Shown here: positions 41,557 through 50,121 of the stretch, one piece after another
Numbering within the stretch: position 1 is the stretch's first letter
Layout of the letters: every line of letters begins with the position of its first letter
Assembly (NCBI GenBank): GCA_050486225.1
Contig: JBJHCV010000001.1
Location: 310,001-374,000, forward strand
Source of the DNA: JBBDIX01 sp050486225
Lineage (GTDB): Bacteria; Actinomycetota; Nitriliruptoria; Nitriliruptorales; Nitriliruptoraceae
Length of the DNA: 64,000 bases
Direction of reading: 5' to 3'
Program-made: the position numbers and the translations under genes
Notes under the pieces: generated by a model
Databases searched by the model: none
The model's input: only the letters and a program-made list of their open reading frames with translations
Told to the model about the DNA's origin: nothing

Positions 41557-41586
41557 CATAGGTTGCCGGGCAGACCGGAGGCTCCC

Positions 41587-42375
41587 ATGACCACCCCCGA
41601 TCGGATGCCGACGCTGTTCATCAGCCACGGCGCCCCACCCCTCGTCGAGGACGAGCTGTGGACCGCGCAGCTGCGCGCCCTGGCCGGTGAACTGCCGCGA
41701 CCCCGGAGCATCCTCATGGTGTCCGCGCACTGGGAGGCCGCGCCACTGATGCTCGGGGCCACCGAGACCGTGCCCCTCGTGTACGACTTCGGCGGGTTCC
41801 CGCGCCGCTTCCACGAGGCGACCTACGCGGCGCCCGGCGCGCCCGACCTGGCCGACACGGTGCGGGCGATGATGCCCGACACGGAACACGTGGTCCAGAC
41901 CAACCGGGGCCTCGACCACGGGGCGTACGTCCCGCTCACCGTGATGTACCCCGACGCCGACGTGCCCGTGCTGCAGATGTCCCTGCCGACCCTCGACCCG
42001 GAACGGCTGCTGGATCTCGGACGTCGACTGCGCCCGTTGCGCGACGAGGGGGTGCTGGTCGTCGGCTCGGGCTTCACGACCCACGGACTACCGTTCCTGT
42101 CCCGTGAACACTGGCGCTCGCCGGACGCCCCACCGCCCGGATGGTCCGTCGAGTTCGACGCCTGGGCGCGGGAGGCCGTCGCCGCCGGTGACGTGGAGTC
42201 ACTCGCCGCGTTCCGGGACCGGGCGCCGGGAATGCCCTACGCCCACCCGACCATCGAGCACTTCGCCCCGCTGTTCGTCGCGCTGGGCGCAGCGGACGAC
42301 GCCGAGGCACCCGCCGACCAGGTCATCGACGGGTTCTGGATGGGCCTGGCGAAACGCTCGCTGCGCGTCGCCTGA
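41587..42375 (+). CDS. DODA-type (LigB-like) extradiol aromatic ring-opening dioxygenase
   Basis: 262 residues from the ATG at 41587 (GGAGG 4 bp upstream). The single-domain LigB fold carries the metal His residues: LFISHGAPPLVEDELW, MVSAHWEAAP, NRGLDHGAYVPLTVMYPDAD; later HPTIEHFAPLFVALGA. Family members (YgiD, plant and fungal DOPA dioxygenases) cleave catechol rings with Fe or Zn. The substrate is unknown; control by the divergent MarR protein suggests defence against or use of phenolics. Confidence 0.92.
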   Translation: MTTPDRMPTLFISHGAPPLVEDELWTAQLRALAGELPRPRSILMVSAHWEAAPLMLGATETVPLVYDFGGFPRRFHEATYAAPGAPDLADTVRAMMPDTEHVVQTNRGLDHGAYVPLTVMYPDADVPVLQMSLPTLDPERLLDLGRRLRPLRDEGVLVVGSGFTTHGLPFLSREHWRSPDAPPPGWSVEFDAWAREAVAAGDVESLAAFRDRAPGMPYAHPTIEHFAPLFVALGAADDAEAPADQVIDGFWMGLAKRSLRVA

Positions 42376-42397
42376 CGGCACGTCCGCGTGGGTCCGG

Positions 42398-43063
42398 TCA
42401 GGGAGTCGGCTGGACGTCTGGCATCTGCGGCGCGATCGGCGAGCTGTCGGGGTCGAGACCCCCGTCGGCGAGCAGCAGTGCCTCCACGTCGCGGTCGTAC
42501 TCACCCGTGACGCTCGAGTAGTTGAACAGCGCGATCTGGGCGTCCGCGTCGATCGCGAGCACGATCAGCTGGTCGGTGTCGGGCATGTCCGCCTGACCCG
42601 CGACGCCCTCGAAGAGCAGCATCCAGGCCTGTTCGGCACCCGCGAACGAGATCTCCTCGTCGGTGACGAGCGTCCCGTCGGACTGGATACCACGCATCGC
42701 CTCGAGCGCGTCGTCGAACCCGGCACCCTGCAGTCCCAGCATCGGGTTGTCCTGCACACCACTCGCGGCGAGGATCGCCGCCGTCTCGGGTGCCTCGGAC
42801 GGACCGGTCACGACCACGCCCTGGGCGAACGCCTGCGCGTCCACGTCCCAACCGGCCGGGATCGGCACGATCACGCCGTGATCACGGACCGCACCGTCGA
42901 CCACATCCGGGGCGGCCAGTTCCGGCGCCGACGGCTCGACGGGCGCCGCCGGATCGTCGGCGGGGGGTTCGGTGGTGGCGGGATCGGTGTCGTCACTGCA
43001 CGCAGCGAGCACGGCGAGGGCGACGAGCGAGACGATCGCGGTGGCGATTCGACGGCGTGACAA
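42398..43063 (-). CDS. Lipoprotein of unknown function
   Basis: 221 residues from a TTG at 43063, chosen because AGGAG lies 5 bp upstream (a GTG at 43069 would overlap that site). Signal peptide RRRIATAIVSLVALAVLAAC with lipobox LAAC, then a Thr/Pro/Asp-rich linker. The folded part (VIVPIPAGWDVDAQAFAQGV, AWMLLFEGVAGQADMPDTDQ, LFNYSSVTGEYDRDVEALL) resembles the small beta-sandwich PsbP/Mog1-like lipoproteins of actinobacteria; the similarity is loose. Exported and membrane-anchored; function unknown. Confidence 0.7.
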   Translation of the reverse strand: MSRRRIATAIVSLVALAVLAACSDDTDPATTEPPADDPAAPVEPSAPELAAPDVVDGAVRDHGVIVPIPAGWDVDAQAFAQGVVVTGPSEAPETAAILAASGVQDNPMLGLQGAGFDDALEAMRGIQSDGTLVTDEEISFAGAEQAWMLLFEGVAGQADMPDTDQLIVLAIDADAQIALFNYSSVTGEYDRDVEALLLADGGLDPDSSPIAPQMPDVQPTP

Positions 43064-43174
43064 GGGCACTCCTGGTGACGGGATGGGCCGTACACGGTAG
43101 GAAGTCACTCCGCGTGACGCATCCCGGGGCCCGGTCAGACGACCAGGGCCACGCCGTGTCCCCTCGGAGCGCCC

Positions 43175-43807
43175 ATGGACGCCACCCCGTTCCTGTCCGC
43201 CGCGGCGGTCGCCCAGGCCCTGCTCGCCGACGACCGGGTCGCTGCGGCGTGGGACGAGCCGAGCGCGCTCGCCGAGTACCGGGTCTCCGGCCTCGCAGGC
43301 CACCTCGCGCGTTCGGTGCTCAACGTCGAGCGGTACCTCGACGCGGTCGAGGCGCCGCTCGTGCACACCGACGCCGCCGGGTACTTCGACCGGGTCCTCG
43401 CCGACCACGACCCCGTGACGAGCGACCTGCACCGTGAGGTCCGCCGGGCATCGGTGGAGGAGGCCGCGGACGGCCACGCGGCGCTCGTCGAACGCCATGG
43501 CGCGGCGCTGGACCGCCTGGGTGCACGGTTGGCTGCGGTCGCCGCCGACGACCCGGTCACCGTCCGCGACGGGATCACCCTCACGGTCACCGAGTACCTC
43601 GACACCCGCCTCGTGGAGGTCGTGCTGCACGTCGACGACCTGGCGGTCAGCGTCGGGATCGACGACGGCCACGGCCTCGACGCCTCGGTGCTCGAGGACA
43701 CGGCCGCCATCCTCGCGCGCATCGCGGCGCGGCGCCACGGCGCGCTCGCGACCGTCCGAGGGCTCGCGCGCCGGGAACGGCACCCAGATCCCGTGAGAGC
43801 CCTCTGA
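43175..43807 (+). CDS. DinB-like / maleylpyruvate isomerase N-terminal-domain protein
   Basis: 210 residues from the ATG at 43175 (GGAG 7 bp upstream). A four-helix bundle pattern: FLSAAAVAQALLADDRVAAA, LAEYRVSGLAGHLARSVLNV, and a later ITLTVTEYLDTRLVEVVLHV-DDLAVSVG. The last stretch (R..E...H..DL) is that of mycothiol-dependent maleylpyruvate isomerase-like proteins, which bind Zn by His/Asp/Glu. These are frequent in actinobacteria and use mycothiol or have unknown thiol-transferase roles. The substrate is unknown. Confidence 0.75.
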   Translation: MDATPFLSAAAVAQALLADDRVAAAWDEPSALAEYRVSGLAGHLARSVLNVERYLDAVEAPLVHTDAAGYFDRVLADHDPVTSDLHREVRRASVEEAADGHAALVERHGAALDRLGARLAAVAADDPVTVRDGITLTVTEYLDTRLVEVVLHVDDLAVSVGIDDGHGLDASVLEDTAAILARIAARRHGALATVRGLARRERHPDPVRAL

Positions 43808-43850
43808 GCCGACCCGAACAACCTGCGGACTCCGCCGGTGGCGACGCTGC

Positions 43851-44522
43851 TCAGTCCCGGGCGGCGACGTCGCTTCGCACCGTCACGTCCCCGAACACCG
43901 TCAGCACCCGTAGTCGGAGCACGGGTGCGCCCTCCGGGGGGTCGACGGGGCGCCGCAGCGTGACGTCGCCGAGCAGTTCCGGGCCGGTCACCGTGACGTC
44001 CCAGCCCTCCGGGACGTCGAGGGTCAGGTCACCGAGGATCGTCGTCACGTGCAGCGTGGCCCCGGCCTCCTCGAGCGTGGATCGTGTCAGGTCGAGGGTC
44101 ACGTCCCCGAGGATCGTGGTGACGCTGCCGCCCGCGAACGCACCGGCAGGTCCGGTCGTCGACTGGTCCGACAGGATCGCGGTGACGTCCACGATCTCCC
44201 CGGCGCCCGCCACCGGCCGGGGAGCGCGCCCCAGCAGCATCCAGAGTCCGAGGCCGACCAGCAGCACCGGCCACACGAGCGCGACACTGGCGACCACGTC
44301 GAGCAGCCAGAGCTGCAGGACCACGCCGACGGCTCCCAGCACGACGCCGCCGAACACGTTGCGGGGACGCGTCACCACCTGGGCGACGCCCGACAGGACG
44401 ACCACCGAAGGCCACCAGGTGGCGACGGTCGACCAGACGTCGATGGCCCCGGCACGGCCCGCGAGCAGCAGGACGCCCAACACGATGAACAGCAGTCCGA
44501 AGACGAACCGGGAGCGGGTCAC
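43851..44522 (-). CDS. LiaF-like membrane protein (paralogue 1)
   Basis: 223 residues from the GTG at 44522, overlapping the upstream stop (GTGA). Four hydrophobic segments form the N-terminal half (FVFGLLFIVLGVLLLAGRA, WWPSVVVLSGVAQVV, VFGGVVLGAVGVVLQLWLL, LVWPVLLVGLGLWMLLG). The C-terminal half is a beta-helix-like repeat with ILGDVTLDLT, ILGDLTLDVP, LLGDVTLRRP and VFGDVTVRSD, the pattern of the LiaF / cell-wall-active antibiotic response domain. LiaF proteins restrain envelope-stress kinases; no such kinase is adjacent, so the partner is unknown. Confidence 0.75.
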   Translation of the reverse strand: MTRSRFVFGLLFIVLGVLLLAGRAGAIDVWSTVATWWPSVVVLSGVAQVVTRPRNVFGGVVLGAVGVVLQLWLLDVVASVALVWPVLLVGLGLWMLLGRAPRPVAGAGEIVDVTAILSDQSTTGPAGAFAGGSVTTILGDVTLDLTRSTLEEAGATLHVTTILGDLTLDVPEGWDVTVTGPELLGDVTLRRPVDPPEGAPVLRLRVLTVFGDVTVRSDVAARD

Positions 44523-45184
44523 CGTGACACCTCCACGCGGCCCAGGCCCACCCGCACGTCGAGTTCCAGCACCCGATCGGGCTGGCCGCCCGAGTCGTCG
44601 AACGCGAGGCGCGGCGCGATGCCCCCGCTCGACGTGCCGACGGCCGACACGTCGCCCATGAAGGCCCGACCCACCCCCCGCACGGTCACGTCCCGGGGCA
44701 CCCGCACGATGACCTCGCCCAGGATGAGGCCCACGTCGACCTCGGTGGTCCCGGGTGGCAGGTCGACGGCCCGAAGGTCGACGGTGAGGCTGCCCAGGCC
44801 GAGCCCGTAGTCCGACTCGAGATCGGCCACCGACGTCACCGTGTGCGTCCGGTCACCGACCCCGACCACCGTCGTGGGTGGCGTGATCGTCGTGAGTGCC
44901 GCGATCACCGCCACGACGACGCCGATCCCGACCAGTCCCTCGCCGATCCCTCGGGGCAGCCCCACCAGGACCAGTACGCCGATGACCACCAGCGCGCCCG
45001 GCAACAGGACCTCCCAGTCGATGGGCACCCCTGCGAGTGCCAGCAGCCACACGATCCCGACGGCGACGAGCCCCAGGCCCCAGCCGGTGGAACGGTCCCG
45101 CCACGTCGGAGGCCCCTTCGGGTCCGACGTGGACCCCGACGTGGACCCCGGTGGGCTCGCAGGGTCGCGCGGTTCCTCGGTCAT
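44519..45184 (-). CDS. LiaF-like membrane protein (paralogue 2)
   Basis: 221 residues from the ATG at 45184. A Pro/Ser-rich cytoplasmic N-terminus is followed by three hydrophobic segments (GWGLGLVAVGIVWLLALAG, LLPGALVVIGVLVLVGLP, LVGIGVVVAVIAALTTI) and an outer beta-rich domain with LGSLTVDLRAVDLPPGTTEV, VGLILGEVIVRVPRDVTV and VGLGRVEVSR. It resembles the downstream protein in plan and overlaps it by 4 bp, so the two probably form a complex. A function in envelope-stress sensing is inferred. Confidence 0.7.
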   Translation of the reverse strand: MTEEPRDPASPPGSTSGSTSDPKGPPTWRDRSTGWGLGLVAVGIVWLLALAGVPIDWEVLLPGALVVIGVLVLVGLPRGIGEGLVGIGVVVAVIAALTTITPPTTVVGVGDRTHTVTSVADLESDYGLGLGSLTVDLRAVDLPPGTTEVDVGLILGEVIVRVPRDVTVRGVGRAFMGDVSAVGTSSGGIAPRLAFDDSGGQPDRVLELDVRVGLGRVEVSR

Positions 45185-45313
45185 GGTTCACGTCCTCCCG
45201 CCACGTCAACCCGGGTCCGGACAGCCCGGCCCCGCACAGGTCCACCTGCCCCGCACCGGTCCACACAGTCTGGCCGGACTGAGGCGAGATCGCGAGGGCC
45301 ACAGGACCCGACC

Positions 45314-46273
45314 TCAACGGGCGGTCAGTCCCGGGACGACGCGCAACCAGATGATCATGCCGAACAGTTCGACCAGCGACTGGAGGACCACCACGACGGC
45401 GGCGACCTCGAACCCTGCCGGCATCGCCAGCGCCAGCGGCAGCACCACGAACGAGTTGCGCGTGCTGAGGGAGAACACGAGCGCTCGTGACGCGCCCGGC
45501 GTCAACGCGAGCACCCGCGCGATCGCAAGACCGACGGCCAGTGCCGCCACCAGGAACGCGACGAACACGGCGAGCAGGCGACCGAGCACCCCGATCGTGG
45601 CGGTGACCAGCGACACCTGCGACGCCGCGACGAGCAGCACCACCAGCGCGAGCATCACGACCGGGAGGACGCGCACACGTTCGGCCAGCGGGACCCGGGG
45701 ACGGCGGCGCCGCTCGACCTCCTGCACGGCCCAGGACACGGCCAGGGGGCCCAGCACGACCCCGGCGAACGCGACGAGGGGGCCGGTCACGTCGACGGAC
45801 GGCGCGGAAGGTGAACCGTCGAGCACGACCCACACCAGCGCCGGCAGCAGTGCCAGCTGCAGGAGCAGGTTGACGGGGGTGACGGCGAGGGCGCGCCGGG
45901 TGTCCCCTCCGGACAGGTGGGTGAACGTCAGGAACCAGTCGGTGCAGGGCACGAGCAGGACGAGCAGGACCCCCGCACGCAGCGCGGGGTCGTCGCCGAC
46001 CAGCGGCAGGATCAGCCACACCACCACGGGCAGCACGAGGAAGTTGCCCGTCACCACCGCGGACACGAACCGCACGTCCTTGAGCGCCTCGGGCAGGCCC
46101 CGCAGCGGGACCTGCAGGAACGTGACGGCGAGCAGGACTGCCAGGGCCGGCCAGACCAGCACGCCGAGGAGCGCGGCCACGGCCGGGACGGCGGTGCCGA
46201 GTGCCAGGCCCGCCACGACGCACGCGACGTACACCCACACCTGGTGCCGCTCGATGCGGGTCGGGGTCGTCAC
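45314..46273 (-). CDS. Bile acid:sodium symporter / ACR3-like transporter
   Basis: 319 residues taken from the GTG at 46273 (VTTPTRIERHQVWVYVACVV); GTGs at 46288 and 46366 are possible. Nine to ten transmembrane helices. The sequence LLVPCTDWFLTFTHLSGGDT matches the conserved APCT..VF.WS...GD signature of ACR3 arsenite exporters, and LSTRNSFVVLPLALAMPAG is the second crossover motif of the BASS fold. No arsenic-responsive regulator or arsenate reductase is nearby, so the substrate (arsenite, another oxyanion, or an organic anion) remains open. Confidence 0.8.
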   Translation of the reverse strand: MTTPTRIERHQVWVYVACVVAGLALGTAVPAVAALLGVLVWPALAVLLAVTFLQVPLRGLPEALKDVRFVSAVVTGNFLVLPVVVWLILPLVGDDPALRAGVLLVLLVPCTDWFLTFTHLSGGDTRRALAVTPVNLLLQLALLPALVWVVLDGSPSAPSVDVTGPLVAFAGVVLGPLAVSWAVQEVERRRRPRVPLAERVRVLPVVMLALVVLLVAASQVSLVTATIGVLGRLLAVFVAFLVAALAVGLAIARVLALTPGASRALVFSLSTRNSFVVLPLALAMPAGFEVAAVVVVLQSLVELFGMIIWLRVVPGLTAR

Positions 46274-46403
46274 AGGTGCCCCGGTCACGACACTCCCCGT
46301 CCACGCGAGGTCCGACAGCCAACCGGCAGGCGCCGACCGCGGTCGGTCGAGGTGGGCCGCCGCCACGGCGCCCAGGCTACTCGCGTGACGCCCGGTCCAA
46401 CCC

Positions 46404-46449
46404 TTGACACGCGATCGATCCGAGCACTACGGTGTTGTAATCGATTACA
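46404..46449 (+). promoter_or_regulatory. Promoter and LacI-type operator of the first decarboxylase-like gene
   Basis: TTGACA (46404-46409), 18-bp spacer and TACGGT (46428-46433) are followed after 2 bp by TGTAATCGATTACA (46436-46449), a perfect 14-bp palindrome with the central CG typical of LacI-family sites. It would cover the transcription start. The regulator is probably the LacI protein encoded at 47168. Confidence 0.75.
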
Positions 46450-47110
46450 GGATGGAGGCCGGGATGAAGCAGCAGATCAGCTACGTGCAGCTCGACGACA
46501 TGGACGAGCGCATGCGCGAGGAGATGGCCCGGTGCGCCCGTGAGGGCACGCCCCGCCCGGAGAGCAGTGCCGTGCGGGCCCACGTCCCCGCCGCGTTCTG
46601 GCACACGATCGACTCGTGGAAGGCCCTGTTCCACAGCGGTGTGGTCGACCACGCGATCAAGGATCTGTGCCGTGTGTACATCTCCCGCACCGTGAAGTGC
46701 GAGTACTGCGGCAACCAGCGCTCCGAGAAGGCCCTCAAGGCGGGACTCGAGGAGGCCCAGTACGGCGAACTGCTCAACTTCGAGACCTCCGACCGCTACG
46801 ACGACCGCCAGAAGGCCGCACTCGCCTACGCACAGGCCATCGCCTGGGGCCCCGGCACCGACGACGAACTCGAGGCGCTGTGGGAACGACTCCACCAGCA
46901 CTTCACCGAACCCGAACTCGTCGAACTCGGCTGCGCGATCGGGCTCACCCTCGGACAGCAGAGCTGGATCCGACTGCTCGGCATCGACCACCACCAGTTC
47001 ATGGCCGGCACCGCTGCCTCCATGGCACCCGGGTTCGAGGACGCCGACGCGCTCACCTCCAGCAAGGCCGACGCGTCCTACTGGGCCGCCCGCAGCTGAC
47101 ACCCGGACCG
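46436..47110. repeat. Direct duplication, copy 1 (675 bp)
   Basis: Matches 53070-53744 at every position I compared except one (A at 47027 versus C at 53661, a silent Ala codon change). The unit begins exactly with the LacI-type palindrome and ends 11 bp after the stop codon. No transposase, terminal inverted repeat or target-site duplication is visible at its ends. Confidence 0.95.
46464..47099 (+). CDS. Carboxymuconolactone decarboxylase / AhpD-like protein, copy 1
   Basis: 211 residues from the ATG at 46464 (GGAGG 5 bp upstream). The all-helical AhpD/CMD fold: VDHAIKDLCRVYISRTVKCE, then the redox pair in KCEYCGNQRSEK, YDDRQKAALAYAQAIAWGPG, and HFTEPELVELGCAIGLTLGQ. The CxxC suggests a thiol-disulfide or peroxidase-type activity; the His that follows CxxC in AhpD is absent, so the exact reaction is unclear. 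The encoded protein is identical to that at 53098. It lies behind a LacI-type operator and 68 bp upstream of the LacI gene. Confidence 0.88.
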   Translation: MKQQISYVQLDDMDERMREEMARCAREGTPRPESSAVRAHVPAAFWHTIDSWKALFHSGVVDHAIKDLCRVYISRTVKCEYCGNQRSEKALKAGLEEAQYGELLNFETSDRYDDRQKAALAYAQAIAWGPGTDDELEALWERLHQHFTEPELVELGCAIGLTLGQQSWIRLLGIDHHQFMAGTAASMAPGFEDADALTSSKADASYWAARS

Positions 47111-47112
47111 GT

Positions 47113-47150
47113 CTGCTCGGTCCCCGGGGCCACCCCCGGTGACCGAGCAG
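47113..47150 (+). terminator. Strong hairpin between the decarboxylase-like gene and lacI-type gene
   Basis: CTGCTCGGTC (47113-47122) pairs with GACCGAGCAG (47141-47150), and inside it CCGGGG (47124-47129) pairs with CCCCGG (47134-47139), giving a 16-bp stem with one mismatch. There is no T tract. It lies just outside the duplicated block and may terminate or attenuate read-through into the regulator gene. Confidence 0.55.
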
Positions 47151-47167
47151 GTCGTGGGGAGCGCCTC

Positions 47168-48193
47168 GTGTCCCGACCCACCATGGCAGATGTCGCCGCA
47201 CGCGCCGGTGTCACGGTCGCGACCGTGTCGCGCGCGCTCAACGAGCGCACCGCCGGGGTCCAGCGTCCGGAGACGATCGCGCGGGTGCGAGCCGCGGCGG
47301 ACGAACTCGGGTACCGACCGAACGCGGTGGCCCGAGGCCTGCGGACCCAGCGGTCCAACGCCATCGGGATGCTCGTCTCGGACGTCACCAACCCGTTCAT
47401 GCCGCCGCTCGTCCGAGCCGTCGAGGACGTCGTGCAGGCCGCCGGGTACACGCTGATCCTGTCGAACACGGACAACGACGTCGTCCGCGAGCGGCGGGCC
47501 CAGCGGATGCTCACCGACCACCGGATCGACGCGGTGGTGCTGGCCACCGCGCGGCTCGGTGACGACTGGCACGTCGACGAACTCGACGCGTCCATGCCCG
47601 TCGTGTGCGTCAACCGACGCAGCAGGCTGCCCCTGCCCGCGGTCGTGCCCGACGAGTCCCAGTGCGTCCGACTCGGTGTCGAACACCTCCTGGGCCTCGG
47701 ACATCGGCGCATCGGCCACGTCGCCGGCCCGCTGGACATCTCCACCGGCCGGGGCCGCGCCGAGGCGTTCGCCACACACCTCACCGCCGCGGGTGTCCAC
47801 GACCCGGCCCTGACCGAGTCGACGGACGCGCTGACCATCGAGGAGGGGCGACGGGCCGCCATCGCACTCCTCGACCGTGCACCGGACCTGACCGCGATCT
47901 TCGCCGGCAACGACATGCTCGCCGTCGGCTGTGTGGCCGCCGTCGTGGACCGCGGCCTGCGGGTTCCCGAGGACGTGTCCGTCGTCGGGTTCAACGACAT
48001 GCCGCTGGCGGAACGGCTCGATCCTCCCCTGACCACCGTCCGGGTTCCCCGTTACGAGATGGGGCGCCGGGCGGGTCAACTGCTGCTCGCGCTCCTCGAC
48101 TCGGGCGAGGGCCGGGGTGACGGCCCGCTGATCGAACTCCCGGGGGAACTCGTGGCGCGCCGTTCAAGCGGACCTGCCGCGACGCGCGGCTGA
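47168..48193 (+). CDS. LacI-family transcriptional regulator
   Basis: 341 residues from the GTG at 47168 (GGGGAG 5-6 bp upstream; ATG at 47183 is possible). The HTH is TMADVAARAGVTVATVSRAL with the hinge GYRPNAVARGLRTQRSNAIG. The periplasmic-binding-protein-like effector domain follows (GMLVSDVTNPFMPPLVRAVE, HLLGLGHRRIGHVAGPLDIS, AIFAGNDMLAVGCVAAVVDR, VSVVGFNDMPLAERLDPPLT). Its likely targets are the two identical TGTAATCGATTACA palindromes at 46436 and 53070. The effector is unknown. Confidence 0.93.
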   Translation: MSRPTMADVAARAGVTVATVSRALNERTAGVQRPETIARVRAAADELGYRPNAVARGLRTQRSNAIGMLVSDVTNPFMPPLVRAVEDVVQAAGYTLILSNTDNDVVRERRAQRMLTDHRIDAVVLATARLGDDWHVDELDASMPVVCVNRRSRLPLPAVVPDESQCVRLGVEHLLGLGHRRIGHVAGPLDISTGRGRAEAFATHLTAAGVHDPALTESTDALTIEEGRRAAIALLDRAPDLTAIFAGNDMLAVGCVAAVVDRGLRVPEDVSVVGFNDMPLAERLDPPLTTVRVPRYEMGRRAGQLLLALLDSGEGRGDGPLIELPGELVARRSSGPAATRG

Positions 48194-48202
48194 GACGCGC
48201 CG

Positions 48203-48775
48203 TCACCTCCGCGCGGTCATCCTCGCCGCGACCAGCCACGCGAACCCCCCGAGCGCGACCCCGGCAGCGACCGGCAGCCACCACACCTGCGGGGGTTGTG
48301 CCGTCACCTGACCCGCGAACGCGGCCGCCGCCTGGCCGGCGACCTGGACCGCGACGAACGGGCGCACAGCGGCGACGAACACTCGGCGTTCGATCCTCGC
48401 GGACCCGTCGAGTCGCGCGGCCAGCGCGGTGAGCTCCACGACCAGGTGGAGGCCGAACACGAGCATCGCGAGCCGGAGTGGCGACACACCGCCGGACGTG
48501 AGCAGCAGCAGGCCCGCGGCGGCGGCGACGGCTCCCGTGACCGCACCGGGTGGACGCGCCACGAACACCACGAGCGCCACCGCCACGGCGACCCACACGG
48601 TGGCGTCGCCGGCGAGCAGGGTGCACCCGCCGGCGGCCACCGCAGCCACCGCGCGCAGCGACCAGGCGGGAACGCTCGGTCCGAGCCGGACCTCGACCCG
48701 CGGGAGACGCTGCTCGCGCGCCCCCGAGATCGGGAACAGTGACCACAGCAGTTCCTGGACGTCCGGAGGTCTCAT
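48203..48775 (-). CDS. Membrane protein at the end of the MoxR operon
   Basis: 190 residues from the ATG at 48775, overlapping the DUF58 gene stop (ATGA). Four to five hydrophobic segments (WSLRAVAAVAAGGCTLLAG, VWVAVAVALVVFVARPPG, AVTGAVAAAAGLLLLTSGG, LRLAMLVFGLHLVVELTALA, WWLPVAAGVALGGFAWLVAA). No domain is recognised. Translational coupling to DUF58 and MoxR genes suggests it is part of the same membrane-associated machinery. Confidence 0.65.
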   Translation of the reverse strand: MRPPDVQELLWSLFPISGAREQRLPRVEVRLGPSVPAWSLRAVAAVAAGGCTLLAGDATVWVAVAVALVVFVARPPGAVTGAVAAAAGLLLLTSGGVSPLRLAMLVFGLHLVVELTALAARLDGSARIERRVFVAAVRPFVAVQVAGQAAAAFAGQVTAQPPQVWWLPVAAGVALGGFAWLVAARMTARR

Positions 48776-50121
48776 CGGCGAGCCCTGCGTCGGCGGGACG
48801 ACGCGGCCAGCGCGACGTCGAACCTCGGGTCGACCCCGGGTCGAGGCTCCCACCGCATCACCTCGATGTCCGAGGCACGCAGGGCAGCGATCCGGTCGCG
48901 CCGCTCGGCGACCACGATCCGGGCTGCCGTGTCGGCGTGGGGGCGCAGCCGGTCCCGGTCGGGAACCCGCAGCACGTCGACGGCGATCGTCCGGTGGCCG
49001 TGGTGACGCCAGGTCCGGGCGAGGCGCGCGGACTCGTCGTCGAGGAACGTCGAGAACATCACGACGAGCGCCCCCGCCGGCACCTGCGGGGCACGCACGT
49101 GGTTCGCGGGCACCCCGAGTGGTTCGGCCAGGGCGAGCTGGTGGACCAGCTGCGCCAGGTGCCGCCGACCCGTGCCCGGCCGCAGCGGGGTCCCGAACCG
49201 GCCCAGCACCACGAGTCCGACGCGGTCCCCCTGTTCCACGTAGCCACGAGCCACCGAGGCTGCCGCACATCGGGCGACGTCGAGCGAGGTCAGGTCGTCG
49301 GGATGGACCCTGCCGGACGGCCACGTGCCGACGTCCGGTCCCACCGCGTCACGAGCGTCGAGCACCAGCACGACGTGGGCATCGGCGAGCGCGAACGTGC
49401 GCCGCACGTGGAGTTCGAGGCCGGCGACACCGCGCCCGCCCTGCCCCGAGCGTCGCGCCGTCGTCCGCCAGTCGATCCGGCGCAACCGGTCTCCCGGCGC
49501 GAACGGCGCGACGTCCCGCAGGTCGCCACCGTCACCGACACGCCGCGACGCGTGGGCCCCGGTCAGGCCCTGCAACCGCAGGGGCAACGGGAGCTCACGC
49601 AACGACACGGCCTGCGGGTGGACGAGCAGCACTCCCGGCTCGAGCGTGCCCGGACGTCCCACGTGGACACCGCCCGGACCGGACCCGAGGTACTCGACGG
49701 TGAAACCACGGACCCTGCCGGTGCGAACGGTCGTCAACGACAGGTCCAGGTGGCGGGTGATGCGGCTGTCGACGAGCGCCTCGACGTCGCCGTGCGCCGG
49801 CGCGCTCACACGCACACGGGTCACCGGCACCCCGTCCAGCGCGCGCAGGGACAGGCGTGCCTCGACGCGCCGTCCTCCCGGGACCAGCCGCAGGTCCGAC
49901 AGGCTCGCGTCGACGCCCGGATCGGCCGAGGCGTCCGGGCGCCGCACCAGCCCCCACAGCACGCTCAGCACGAGTGGCACACCGAGCGCGGCGAGGTCTG
50001 GCCGGCCGAGCAGCAGCCCCGCCACCACGAGGCCACCTCCGGCGAGCAGACGCGGCGCCGTCGTGGGGGCCAGGACCCAGGCCGGGCGGACCTCGGGGGG
50101 AAGCGTCGGGACGTGGCTCAC
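48772..50121 (-). CDS. DUF58-domain protein (MoxR-associated)
   Basis: 449 residues from the GTG at 50121. Two hydrophobic segments near the N-terminus, a beta-rich middle (LSLRALDGVPVTRVRVSAPA), then the DUF58 hallmark GDGGDLRDVAPFAPGDRLRR-IDWRTTARR. A von Willebrand A-like C-terminus follows (ADAHVVLVLDARDAVGPDVG, VVMFSTFLDDESARLARTWR). DUF58 proteins partner MoxR AAA+ ATPases in cell-envelope or enzyme-maturation complexes. It overlaps MoxR upstream and the membrane protein downstream by 4 bp each. Confidence 0.88.
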   Translation of the reverse strand: MSHVPTLPPEVRPAWVLAPTTAPRLLAGGGLVVAGLLLGRPDLAALGVPLVLSVLWGLVRRPDASADPGVDASLSDLRLVPGGRRVEARLSLRALDGVPVTRVRVSAPAHGDVEALVDSRITRHLDLSLTTVRTGRVRGFTVEYLGSGPGGVHVGRPGTLEPGVLLVHPQAVSLRELPLPLRLQGLTGAHASRRVGDGGDLRDVAPFAPGDRLRRIDWRTTARRSGQGGRGVAGLELHVRRTFALADAHVVLVLDARDAVGPDVGTWPSGRVHPDDLTSLDVARCAAASVARGYVEQGDRVGLVVLGRFGTPLRPGTGRRHLAQLVHQLALAEPLGVPANHVRAPQVPAGALVVMFSTFLDDESARLARTWRHHGHRTIAVDVLRVPDRDRLRPHADTAARIVVAERRDRIAALRASDIEVMRWEPRPGVDPRFDVALAASSRRRRARR

